In this document: piece after piece, positions 53,736 through 61,404 of the stretch
Layout of the letters: each line of letters begins with the position of its first letter
Numbering within the stretch: position 1 is the stretch's first letter
Source of the DNA: Levilactobacillus lanxiensis
GTDB taxonomy: Bacteria; Bacillota; Bacilli; Lactobacillales; Lactobacillaceae
Assembly: GCF_016861655.1 (NCBI RefSeq)
Contig: NZ_BOLN01000009.1
Coordinates: 110,958-174,957 of the forward strand
Length of the DNA stretch: 64,000 bases
Direction: 5' to 3'
Notes under the pieces: generated by a model
What the model saw: only the letters and a program-made list of their open reading frames with translations
Databases searched by the model: none
Told to the model about the DNA's origin: nothing
Translations under genes and position numbers: made by a program

Positions 53736-53763
53736 ATTATACCGCGTTCGACCTGCCGTGCAA
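53736..53763 (-). promoter_or_regulatory. clpE promoter
   Basis: Minus strand TTGCAC (53758-53763), 16 bp, TATAAT (53736-53741). Confidence 0.8.
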
Positions 53764-53823
53764 GTAATTTGTTTCGCGACAAAATCAGCGGTAATCATGG
53801 CATTTCCAGCGAACAATTTTATT

Positions 53824-53850
53824 CTAGCACTCTCGGTAGTAGAATGCTAA
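53824..53850. promoter_or_regulatory. CIRCE-like element (HrcA site)
   Basis: CTAGCACTC, nine bases, GAATGCTAA: two mismatches to TTAGCACTC-N9-GAGTGCTAA. A TAGAAT box on the minus strand overlaps it. Confidence 0.65.
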
Positions 53851-53891
53851 AATCGACTCCTGATTTCTCCTATTTTTCCCAAACCGTGGTG

Positions 53892-54109
53892 AAATTTGGT
53901 GCTGGGTTTTCGTTCCCGGCGGCGAATTCAAGATGCCCTGCTATGGGGTCGGTTCCAGCCGAAGGGCGGGCTTCCACCTCAACTTTGAGCCATAGGGCGG
54001 TCTCAAAGGTTGCCCCATGGGCTAGGCTGAGAAAGAACCTCAGCCAAGGCCATCGACACAGCCGGGCACCTTGATTCGCCTCTGGTCACTGACAGGGGGT
54101 ACCAAATTT
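53892..54109 (-). repeat. structured intergenic element R22 (type A), upstream of clpE
   Basis: P1 is locus-specific: AAATTTGGT (53892-53900) with ACCAAATTT (54101-54109). P2 is GGCGAAT/ATTCGCC with CAAGGTG/CATCTTG (one G-U). P3 is GGCTGAG/CTCAGCC. Tandem with R23, both pointing to clpE. Confidence 0.88.
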
Positions 54110-54130
54110 AATGGTCGGTGGGTATATGTA

Positions 54131-54314
54131 CATTCCCGGCGGTGAGCTCAAGCCAGTCTGTTGTGGGGAATATCCAGCCTGAGGGGCGGTCTTCCGCCTC
54201 GCCTATGAGCCTGGAGAGCGGTCTCATAGGTCGTCCCGTGTTCTAGGTAGGGGAGTGCACCCAACCAAGAACACCGACACAGTTGCCTGGCTTGGCTCAC
54301 CTCTGGTCACTGAC
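54131..54314 (-). repeat. structured intergenic element R23 (type A), tandem with R22
   Basis: P2 is GGTGAGC/GCTCACC with CAAGCCAG/CTGGCTTG. The outer P3 is GTGTTCT/AGAACAC and P4 is CCTATGAG/CTCATAGG. The flank ATCAAATTTAACG resembles the R22 flank ACCAAATTTAATG, so the two probably arose by duplication. Confidence 0.87.
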
Positions 54315-54329
54315 ACGGGTGCATCAAAT

Positions 54330-54690
54330 TTAACGATTAGCCGTGGTTGCATTGTATTACGTGTACGTGGTTATAGAGTGAGTTGGTGGGGATCGTGTCA
54401 CGCGTTTCTGATTAGTTGTTGAGATTTGTCGGCTGATAGACTACATAAAATTTTTAGCAGCAACCGTGTGCTCTACTGCATTTGTACTTTAGTGGTTGTG
54501 GAACTATTAATGTGGGAAGGAACGGAACGTTTGATTCTGGATTAGAGATGCGCGATAATTTAAGCACTGCTTGTAAATACAAGAGAAACGCAGAAACAAC
54601 CTGTTGAAATATCCCAAGTATCTGTCACAATGGTTGAAGCAAACTTGTTGTGACGATTACAAAAGATTGATCACGGCTGAGTGACTGTTT
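54330..54690. other. intergenic region without recognisable genes
   Basis: 360 bp of AT-rich sequence between R23 and R24. All frames are short and lack ribosome sites; no clear hairpin. Confidence 0.45.
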
Positions 54691-54694
54691 CAAC

Positions 54695-54886
54695 GTGAGT
54701 GACCAGAGGCGGGTCAAGTTGACCAGCTGTGTCGATGGTCTTAACTGAGTGAACTTCTCAGTTTAGAGCATGGGACGACTTTGAAGACACGTGATTTTCG
54801 TGGCTTTAAAGCGAGGTGGAAGACCGCTCCTCAGGCTGGAACCGTTCCCCACAGCAGGGCAGCTTGAACCCGCCGCCGGGAACGGT
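54695..54886 (+). repeat. structured intergenic element R24 (type A)
   Basis: P2 is GGCGGGT/ACCCGCC with CAAGTTG/CAGCTTG (one U-G). P3 is AACTGAG/CTCAGTT, P4 CTTTGAAG/CTTTAAAG (one G-U), and a short P1 AACGTG/CACGTT. Its 3' end is 46 bp before the next gene. Confidence 0.87.
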
Positions 54887-54932
54887 CAGCACGCTGACAC
54901 GTTAAGCGAACTTGTTAAGGAGGAAAAAACTT

Positions 54933-55133
54933 TTGGCAAAAGATTTTACCGCGCTAATGAACCAACTAAAAGATCAGGAACTAGACGAATTTGAAGTCAC
55001 CCCCGAAGAATTTCCCGCCTTTCAAAAAGCCTTCATGGCCTTTGAAACCCGGAAGCGGGTGATTGGCCAGGCCCACAAGGGTGGCAAATTAATCTACCGT
55101 TACGATGATGGTGGCAAAAAAGACGGCGAATAG
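54933..55133 (+). CDS. small conserved-looking hypothetical protein
   Basis: The 66-residue acidic and lysine-rich protein (MAKDFTALMNQLKDQELDEF at the start, KLIYRYDDGGKKDGE at the end) has no membrane segment. TTG 54933 is 9 nt after AAGGAGG, a very good site. It precedes ptsH by 167 bp. No function is recognised. Confidence 0.65.
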   Translation: MAKDFTALMNQLKDQELDEFEVTPEEFPAFQKAFMAFETRKRVIGQAHKGGKLIYRYDDGGKKDGE

Positions 55134-55300
55134 TGATTATTTGATGTAAGCGGTTCATGAATGCTTGTAATTTGCCTGCTAGATTGATATTCTTAGTAGG
55201 TAGGCGTGACTCACAAAATGGTTGTTTGGCCAATGCGCAAGGTCAGGGTGAGTCGTGTTTGGAAAGAAATCAACCTAAGCTTAAAGGAGATCGATCAATT

Positions 55301-55567
55301 ATGGAAAAACGCGAATTTCGTGTCACTGCAGAAACTGGTATCCACGCACGTCCCGCAACTTTATTAGTTCAGGCTGCTAGCAAGTTCAACTCTGAAGTTA
55401 GCTTGCAGTACCAAGACAAGTCCGTTAACTTGAAGTCTATCATGGGCGTTATGTCCTTAGGTGTTGGCCAAAATGCCAGCATCACCATCACGACTGACGG
55501 TGACGACGAAGCCGATGCCATGAACGCAGTGGCTGAAACGTTGAAAAAAGAGGGTTTATCTGACTAA
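55301..55567 (+). CDS. ptsH: phosphocarrier protein HPr
   Basis: The 88-residue phosphocarrier passes phosphate from Enzyme I to sugar-specific EII proteins. His15 is in TGIHARPAT. Ser46, the HPr-kinase site that links to CcpA repression, is in [14 protein letters not shown] 55301 has AAAGGAG upstream; the longer frame from 55157 is not coding-like. The stop overlaps the ptsI start (TAATG), so the two are translationally coupled. Confidence 0.97.
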   Translation: MEKREFRVTAETGIHARPATLLVQAASKFNSEVSLQYQDKSVNLKSIMGVMSLGVGQNASITITTDGDDEADAMNAVAETLKKEGLSD

Positions 55568-57297
55568 TGAGAGCGATGCTCAAGGGAATTGCCGCCAGTG
55601 ATGGGGTGGCTTGCGGCCGGGTCTACCGGTTCGTTGAGCCAGATCTCACCGTTAAAAAGCGGACGATCACTAATCTTGATTACGAATTAAATCGATTCCA
55701 TCAGGCCCTTGAAGCAGCCGTCTCAGAAGTCGAGACGATTGAAACGCGTGCAACTAAAAGCCTGGGCGCTGATGGCGCCCAGGTTTTTAGTGCGCATAGG
55801 GCGATGCTCCAAGACCCGGAAGTGATTGCGGCGACTGAAACCAAGATTAAAGTCGAACACCTCAACGCAGAAGTCGCGTTCGCAACCGTGATGAACGACT
55901 TTGCCCAGAGCTTTCTGGCGACGGATAATACGCTGATCAAAGAACGGACGTCTGACGTTCATGATGTGGTCAAACGGGTGACGGCCCATTTACTCGGCGT
56001 GACCTTGCCTAATTTGGCGTTGCTGAAGGAACCAGTCGTCGTAGTCACCCACGATTTGAATCCCAGTGATACGGTCTCGGCGGCGTCCAAGTACATCTTG
56101 GGCTTCGTCACGGATCTGGGCGGCCGGACGTCTCACTCGTCGATTCTGGCGCGCTCACTGAACATCCCCGCGGTTGTGGGAACGCAGACGGGGACCCAGA
56201 CGTTGATGGATGGCGATTCGGTCATCGTCAACGGGTCGACGGGGAGCGTTGTGAGTGATCCCGACCAAGCAGAATTGGACACGGCCAAGCAGGCCATGCT
56301 GGACCGTATCACGAATATGAAGCGGTTGGCCACGTTACGCAATCACACCACGACGAGTCGTGATGGGGTGGGCGTGACGTTGGCCGCCAACATGGGGACC
56401 GCCAGTGACATCCCGAACGTTTTGCAAAATGGCGCGGAGGCCGTGGGACTGATGCGGACCGAATTCTTGTATATGGATTCGGAACAGCTCCCCACGGAAG
56501 ACGAACAGTTTGCCACGTACCGGCAGGTGTTAGAAAAGTTAGCACCACGCCCCGTGGTCATTCGGACCCTGGATATTGGTGGCGACAAGCCGTTGCCTTA
56601 CCTGCATCAGAAGCAGGAAGCCAATCCATTCCTGGGGGCCCGGGCGATTCGCCAGAGCCTGGCTCATCAAGCCATTTTTCGCAGTCAGCTGCGGGCGTTG
56701 CTTCGGGCATCGGCCTACGGTAACCTGCGGATCATGTTCCCGATGATTGCGACGTTGGATGAATTTCGTCAGGCCAAGGCCATTTACGATGACGAGCGGT
56801 CGAAACTCACCACGGCGCGGGTGCCCCTGGGAAAAATCAAAGTGGGCATGATGGTCGAGGTGCCAGCGGCTGCCCTGTTGGCGGACCGCTTTGCCCATGA
56901 AGTGGACTTCATGAGCATTGGGACCAACGATTTGATTGGCTACACGATGGCGGCCGATCGGACCAACCAGGATGTGTCCTACCTGTATCAGCCTTACCAC
57001 CCCGCAATTTTGCGGTTGGTGCAACGAATCATTACGGCCGGCCACACTGCGGGGATTCCCGTGGCCATGTGTGGCGAGATGGCGGGTGACCCGATTGCCG
57101 TTCCCCTGCTATTGGGGATGGGCCTCGATGAGTTCTCTATGGGTGCCGGGTCGATTCTAAAGACACGTCAGCTGATTAGTCAACTCAACGCGAAGGACCT
57201 GCAAGGACTGGTGGAAAGCGCGGTGAATTCGGCCGACACGAGTCAGGACGTGATTACCATGGTGCAGGCCGCAGTTCCGGACCTGACCCAGGCTTAA
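55567..57297 (+). CDS. ptsI: phosphoenolpyruvate-protein phosphotransferase (Enzyme I)
   Basis: Enzyme I takes phosphate from PEP and gives it to HPr. It has 576 residues: an N-terminal HPr-binding helical domain, the swivelling domain with active His190 in GGRTSHSSILAR, and the PEP-binding barrel with RTEFLYMD, RTLDIGGDKPLPYL and the cysteine signature VAMCGEMAGDP. ATG 55567 overlaps the ptsH stop; ATG 55576 is an alternative. A strong terminator follows. HPr and EI in a heterofermenter may be as much regulatory as for transport. Confidence 0.97.
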   Translation: MRAMLKGIAASDGVACGRVYRFVEPDLTVKKRTITNLDYELNRFHQALEAAVSEVETIETRATKSLGADGAQVFSAHRAMLQDPEVIAATETKIKVEHLNAEVAFATVMNDFAQSFLATDNTLIKERTSDVHDVVKRVTAHLLGVTLPNLALLKEPVVVVTHDLNPSDTVSAASKYILGFVTDLGGRTSHSSILARSLNIPAVVGTQTGTQTLMDGDSVIVNGSTGSVVSDPDQAELDTAKQAMLDRITNMKRLATLRNHTTTSRDGVGVTLAANMGTASDIPNVLQNGAEAVGLMRTEFLYMDSEQLPTEDEQFATYRQVLEKLAPRPVVIRTLDIGGDKPLPYLHQKQEANPFLGARAIRQSLAHQAIFRSQLRALLRASAYGNLRIMFPMIATLDEFRQAKAIYDDERSKLTTARVPLGKIKVGMMVEVPAAALLADRFAHEVDFMSIGTNDLIGYTMAADRTNQDVSYLYQPYHPAILRLVQRIITAGHTAGIPVAMCGEMAGDPIAVPLLLGMGLDEFSMGAGSILKTRQLISQLNAKDLQGLVESAVNSADTSQDVITMVQAAVPDLTQA

Positions 57298-57314
57298 ACT
57301 GAACGTAAACAATG

Positions 57315-57357
57315 AGCACTCGTGACCGACAGTCGTCGGTTGACGGGTGCTTTTTTA
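57315..57357 (+). terminator. terminator of ptsHI
   Basis: AGCACTCGTGACCGAC with a nearly complementary GTCGGTTGACGGGTGCT and six T. Confidence 0.9.
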
Positions 57358-57443
57358 ATGTGACCCTTGCGGCAGAAACCGGCTAGTGGTCGCGAGTTGT
57401 TGTGGTGAACGCGCAATAAATTTTCAGCAACCCCCGTTGTTGT

Positions 57444-57472
57444 TTGCAATCACCTAGGCAAACCCATATAAT
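57444..57472 (+). promoter_or_regulatory. promoter of the glycolipid operon
   Basis: TTGCAA (57444-57449), 17 bp, TATAAT (57467-57472). The leader to the first start codon is about 130 nt. Confidence 0.87.
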
Positions 57473-57609
57473 TGTGATGATTGTACAATATGAAGGCTAC
57501 TGGGTGTCGGTCTGGACCGGTCGAATTCGTTCGTGACGAATGGGTTGGGACTGGTGAACGGGACCCGGGGTTATTTAAGACAAAACACAAGACGCAAGGG
57601 GGATTGGCA

Positions 57610-58788
57610 ATGAACATCGGCATATTTACGGATACCTATTTCCCTCAAGTGAGTGGGGTCGCGACGTCCATCAAGACGTTGCGGGATCAGTTGGAAAAAC
57701 AGGGTAACCAGGTCTACATCTTCACGACGACCGACCCGCACGTTGAGAAGAACGTGTATGAACGCAATGTCTTTCGTTTCCAAAGCATTCCGTTCGTCTC
57801 CTTCACTGACCGCCGAATCGCAGTGCGGGGGCTGTTTCAGGCCTACCAAATTGCCAAGGAGTTAAATTTAGACGTGGTCCATACCCAGACGGAATTTTCC
57901 ATGGGCTGGATCGGTAAGTTTGTGGCACGGAACCTAGAGATTCCGTGTCTGCACACCTACCACACGATGTATGAGGATTATTTACACTACGTGGCGAACG
58001 GGAAGATCCTGAAGCCCGTGCACGTCAAACAGGGGACGCTGGCCTTTTGTTATCACTTAACTGGCGTGGTGGCTCCCAGCGACCGGGTGTTGACCACCTT
58101 AACCGATTATGGGGTCAAGACACCGATTCGGGTCATTCCGACCGGGGTCAACCTGCACCAGTATGAACAGCCGGATACCGCTAATTTACGGCGGCATTTG
58201 GGGTACGATCCCGACACCCCAGTGATTCTCTCGCTGAGTCGGTTAGCCTATGAAAAGAACATCAAGGCCAGCATTGCGGCCCTGCCACGGGTTTTAGCGC
58301 AGGTGCCGAATGCCCAGTTGCTGATTGTGGGTGATGGGCCAGCCAAAGAGGATCTCGAGGCCCAGGCCAAGGATGCTGGGTTGGACGATCACGTGACCTT
58401 TACCGGTGAGATCAACAATGATGAAGTGTTCCGTTACTACCATATGGCGAACGTCTTCCTGTCCTCCTCGGATTCTGAATCCCAGGGGCTGACGTATATT
58501 GAAGCGCTGGCGGCGGGCACCAAGATTGTGGTCATGACGAGTCCGTATACCGATGAACTATTGTCGAGTCGGACGCTCGGGGTGACATTTACCACCGAAG
58601 ACGAATTAGTTGAGAACGTGGTTGATTACCTGCTTCATGGGGATGACGAGCAGGACCCAGACTTGCTGGCCCGGAAGTTAGCGGAAATTTCTGCGGATAC
58701 TTTTGGGCAGCACATCCTGGAATTCTATCAGGATGCTCAGGCAAGCTACGAGCAATCTCACGAGGATACCCCGGACTTTAGCGATTAG
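57610..58788 (+). CDS. lafA: GT4 glycosyltransferase, diacylglycerol glucosyltransferase-like (LafA/BgsB type)
   Basis: It probably adds glucose to diacylglycerol, making the glycolipid anchor of LTA. The 393-residue GT-B enzyme starts NIGIFTDTYFPQVSGVATSI, has TYHTMYEDYLHY and VVAPSDRVLTTL in the middle, and the GT4 donor motif SSDSESQGLTYIEALAAG near 300-320, containing the conserved E-x7-E. ATG 57610 follows GGGGGATT; the 43 extra residues of the longer frame overlap the leader. The operon continues with a second GT4 and a flippase-like gene. Confidence 0.88.
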   Translation: MNIGIFTDTYFPQVSGVATSIKTLRDQLEKQGNQVYIFTTTDPHVEKNVYERNVFRFQSIPFVSFTDRRIAVRGLFQAYQIAKELNLDVVHTQTEFSMGWIGKFVARNLEIPCLHTYHTMYEDYLHYVANGKILKPVHVKQGTLAFCYHLTGVVAPSDRVLTTLTDYGVKTPIRVIPTGVNLHQYEQPDTANLRRHLGYDPDTPVILSLSRLAYEKNIKASIAALPRVLAQVPNAQLLIVGDGPAKEDLEAQAKDAGLDDHVTFTGEINNDEVFRYYHMANVFLSSSDSESQGLTYIEALAAGTKIVVMTSPYTDELLSSRTLGVTFTTEDELVENVVDYLLHGDDEQDPDLLARKLAEISADTFGQHILEFYQDAQASYEQSHEDTPDFSD

Positions 58789-58800
58789 AGGAGTTATTGG

Positions 58801-59823
58801 ATGTTAAAAATCAACATGTTTTCTGCGGCTGATTCTGTAAAGGGTCAGGGTGTGGGGAGTGCTTACAACGAACTCATGAATCTGTTGGCGACGCGGCTGG
58901 ACCAGGAGTTTGACGTGTCCGTGAACAGTTATCGGCGGGTCGACCTGACCCATTACCACACGATTAATTTTTCCTATTACTTATCAACGTTCATGCCGCA
59001 TCGTGGCCGGAAGATTGGCTACGTTCATTTTCTGCCGGAAACTCTGGAGGGGAGTTTGAAGATTCCCCAACCATTCCGGTCCATTTTTTATAAATACGTG
59101 ATTGCCTTCTACAAGCGGATGGATCACATCGTGGTGGTGAACCCGACGTTCATCCCCAAGCTAGTGGCAGCGGGGATTCCGGCCGAAAAAGTCACATATA
59201 TTCCCAACTTTGTGAGCCGCAAGGAATTCTACCCGGTCGATGCCGAGAAGAAGCGCGCCTTGCGCCAGCAGTACCACTACGATGAGCAGCGCTTTACAAT
59301 TTTGGGGATTGGCCAGATTCAGGAGCGCAAGGGTCTATTTGACTTTATCAAATTAGCCCGGAACAATCCGGACCTGCAGTTCATCTGGGCCGGGGGCTTT
59401 TCCTTTGGACGGATGACCGATGGCTATGCGGCGCTCAAGAAGGTCGTAGATGATCCACCGGCTAATCTGAGCTTCCCAGGTATCGTTGACCGGGATAAAC
59501 TGGTTGACTACTATAACCTGGCGGACCTTTTCTTACTGCCATCGTTTAACGAACTCTTCCCCATGTCTGTGCTGGAGGCCTTTAGTACCGGGACCCCGGT
59601 CTTATTGCGGGATCTCGACCTGTACCAGGCTATTATCGCGGGGGACTATCAGCCAGCGGCCGATTACGACGCGATGAATGACCAATTACACCAGTTACCT
59701 CAGGACCCAGCAGCGCTGGAACACTGGCATCAACGGAGCTTAGCGGCAGCTGACCGTTACTCCGAGGAACATCTGGCGCAAATTTGGCGGGAGTTCTATA
59801 CGCAGCAAGCAAAAGAGGGGTAA
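58801..59823 (+). CDS. lafB: GT4 glycosyltransferase, second glycolipid enzyme (LafB/BgsA type)
   Basis: This 340-residue enzyme should add the second sugar to monoglucosyl-diacylglycerol. It opens INMFSAADSVKGQGVGSAYNELMNLL, has KIGYVHFLPETLEGSLK and VTYIPNFVSRKEFYP, then the donor site LLPSFNELFPMSVLEAFSTGTPVL. GGAG is just before ATG 58801, 12 bp after lafA. The donor sugar (glucose or galactose) cannot be told from sequence. Confidence 0.85.
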   Translation: MLKINMFSAADSVKGQGVGSAYNELMNLLATRLDQEFDVSVNSYRRVDLTHYHTINFSYYLSTFMPHRGRKIGYVHFLPETLEGSLKIPQPFRSIFYKYVIAFYKRMDHIVVVNPTFIPKLVAAGIPAEKVTYIPNFVSRKEFYPVDAEKKRALRQQYHYDEQRFTILGIGQIQERKGLFDFIKLARNNPDLQFIWAGGFSFGRMTDGYAALKKVVDDPPANLSFPGIVDRDKLVDYYNLADLFLLPSFNELFPMSVLEAFSTGTPVLLRDLDLYQAIIAGDYQPAADYDAMNDQLHQLPQDPAALEHWHQRSLAAADRYSEEHLAQIWREFYTQQAKEG

Positions 59824-59827
59824 CTGA

Positions 59828-60847
59828 ATGTCACGACGAAATAAATGGGTTTTAGCCTTGATGTTACTCCTGGGGATCGCTATTTTTGCTTTTTCTCTCC
59901 GTGACATTAAATTTTCAGTTTTAATCAATGATTTTGTAAATATCAACTTCTGGTGGTTTGGGGTCGCCATCCTATGCATGGTGATCTACCTGGGGCTGGA
60001 AGCCTGGATCGTTAAGGTGTTTATCTCCGATCGCATCGAAGGTTTTACCTTTAAGGATGCGCTCCGGATTCCCATGGTGGAACAGCTGTTTAACGGTATT
60101 ACGCCATTCTCATCCGGTGGTCAACCGGCGCAACTGATTGCCCTGATGCAAACGGGGGTCGATGCCGGGAAGGCCAGCTCGGTCCTCCTGATGAAATTCG
60201 TGGTCTATCAGTCCATGATTGTCATCAACTTTTTGTTTGCCCTGGTCATCGGGTTTCACGACATTCAGGACAAACTTCACGCGCTGGCTTGGCTGGTCGT
60301 GTTTGGCTTTTCCATTCACCTAGCCGTCATCGTGGGGCTCCTCATGGTGATGTTCTGGCACGCGTTCACTAAGAAGGCGGTCGGTGTGATTATGAAGCCC
60401 ATGGGGTGGTTCATGAAGGCCGAACGCTTCGAGCGGATGTCAGCCAACGTGAACGGGAAGATTGATTCCTTTTATGCCGAAAGTGTCCGCATCAGTGGTC
60501 AGTGGAAGCTCATGTTGCGCGTCTTTGTGATTACCTTCTTCCAGCTGATGTTCTACTATTTAATTCCGTACTTCATCATGCTGGCGCTGGGTTACACGAC
60601 GGCGAATATCGTCATGGTCACGAGTCTCCACATTTTAATTGTCATGGTGATCTCCCTATTTCCCATTCCAGGAGGGTCTGGCGGTGCCGAATACAGCTTT
60701 GAAATGATTTTCCGTAGTTACATCTCATCGAATAGTAAATTGGTGCTAGCCATGATTCTATGGCGGCTCCTGACCTACTACTTGGGGATGCTAGCCGGTC
60801 TGGTGGCGATGGTGATTCGCCCAGATAAGGTGCGCGAAGAGAACTGA
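59828..60847 (+). CDS. flippase-like membrane protein (LPG synthase N-terminal domain family, YbhN/UPF0104)
   Basis: The 339-residue membrane protein has about eight helices. It carries the family marks SSGGQPAQLIALMQTGVDAGKASSVLLMKF (about 97-126) and FPIPGGSGGAEYSFEMIF (about 277-294). It corresponds to the membrane half of MprF without the catalytic half. It lies 4 bp after lafB and likely works on the same glycolipid, perhaps moving it across the membrane; this is inference from context. Confidence 0.85.
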   Translation: MSRRNKWVLALMLLLGIAIFAFSLRDIKFSVLINDFVNINFWWFGVAILCMVIYLGLEAWIVKVFISDRIEGFTFKDALRIPMVEQLFNGITPFSSGGQPAQLIALMQTGVDAGKASSVLLMKFVVYQSMIVINFLFALVIGFHDIQDKLHALAWLVVFGFSIHLAVIVGLLMVMFWHAFTKKAVGVIMKPMGWFMKAERFERMSANVNGKIDSFYAESVRISGQWKLMLRVFVITFFQLMFYYLIPYFIMLALGYTTANIVMVTSLHILIVMVISLFPIPGGSGGAEYSFEMIFRSYISSNSKLVLAMILWRLLTYYLGMLAGLVAMVIRPDKVREEN

Positions 60848-60939
60848 TTTGTGAAAACTCTGAGTTTTTCGCGATTAGGGCGTGCCATAGTGGCTTAAGT
60901 TTGGTAAAATCATAGTGAAAGCTAGAAAGGGGACCAACC

Positions 60940-61176
60940 ATGGAAGAATCTCAACTGATTGGCATCATCAATCGTTTAAAAGCGATGCAGGAGGATGCTA
61001 CCGACGAGCCACAACCCCGTCGTTTTGAAAAAGAAGGCGTGGAACAAGCAACGGTCGTATTTAACCAATTGACCCACACGTACACGTTAACCGAACACAA
61101 TCCGGAAACGACTTTTGAATTTGATAACATTGATTTAGTAGCTATCGAATTGTTTGATTTATTGACGGATAATTAA
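60940..61176 (+). CDS. YkuJ family protein (DUF1797)
   Basis: The 78-residue cytosolic protein has the YkuJ pattern: LIGIINRLKAMQEDATDEPQ, then RRFEKEGVEQATVVFNQLTHTYTL and FEFDNIDLVAIELFDLL. The length is normal and AAAGGGG precedes ATG 60940. A TGGTAAAAT extended -10 (60902-60910) indicates its own promoter. Function unknown. Confidence 0.9.
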   Translation: MEESQLIGIINRLKAMQEDATDEPQPRRFEKEGVEQATVVFNQLTHTYTLTEHNPETTFEFDNIDLVAIELFDLLTDN

Positions 61177-61179
61177 TAA

Positions 61180-61212
61180 CAAAACTATGGTGAACATAGT
61201 TTTGTTTTTTTT
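61180..61212 (+). terminator. terminator of ykuJ
   Basis: CAAAACTATG/CATAGTTTTG, loop GTGAA, eight T. Confidence 0.95.
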
Positions 61213-61342
61213 AAATAAAAATATGGTGGCGGTTACACGGCTGACGACCGACTGGTTGGTCCCAGAACGGTGCGCGAACGCCGTCGAGTTGTGACGGAAA
61301 CGTGAGCAAAACTTGAATTTTTTCAAAGGTTCCTTAATCAGA

Positions 61343-61370
61343 TTGAAACCCCGCTAGTATTCGTTATACT
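61343..61370 (+). promoter_or_regulatory. ltaS promoter
   Basis: TTGAAA (61343-61348), 16 bp, TATACT (61365-61370). Confidence 0.8.
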
Positions 61371-61404
61371 GTAGTGATGTTAACTATTTTGTGGAGGCTG
61401 TCTC

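Noticed and set aside
53645..53782. 46-residue N-terminal extension of ClpE
   Set aside because: It covers the promoter and CtsR operator; the zinc finger starts at 53644 with its own GGAG.
1535..54886. CRISPR array or insertion sequence as the source of the repeats
   Set aside because: Copies are dispersed, about 200 bp long and internally paired; there are no spacers, no transposase gene and no clear target-site duplications.
55146..55160. cre site TGTAAGCGGTTCA upstream of ptsH
   Set aside because: One base shorter than the consensus and mismatched at the right half.
57481..57609. 43-residue extension of the LafA-like glycosyltransferase
   Set aside because: It begins at the transcript start region next to the -10 box, with no ribosome site; the family starts at 57610.
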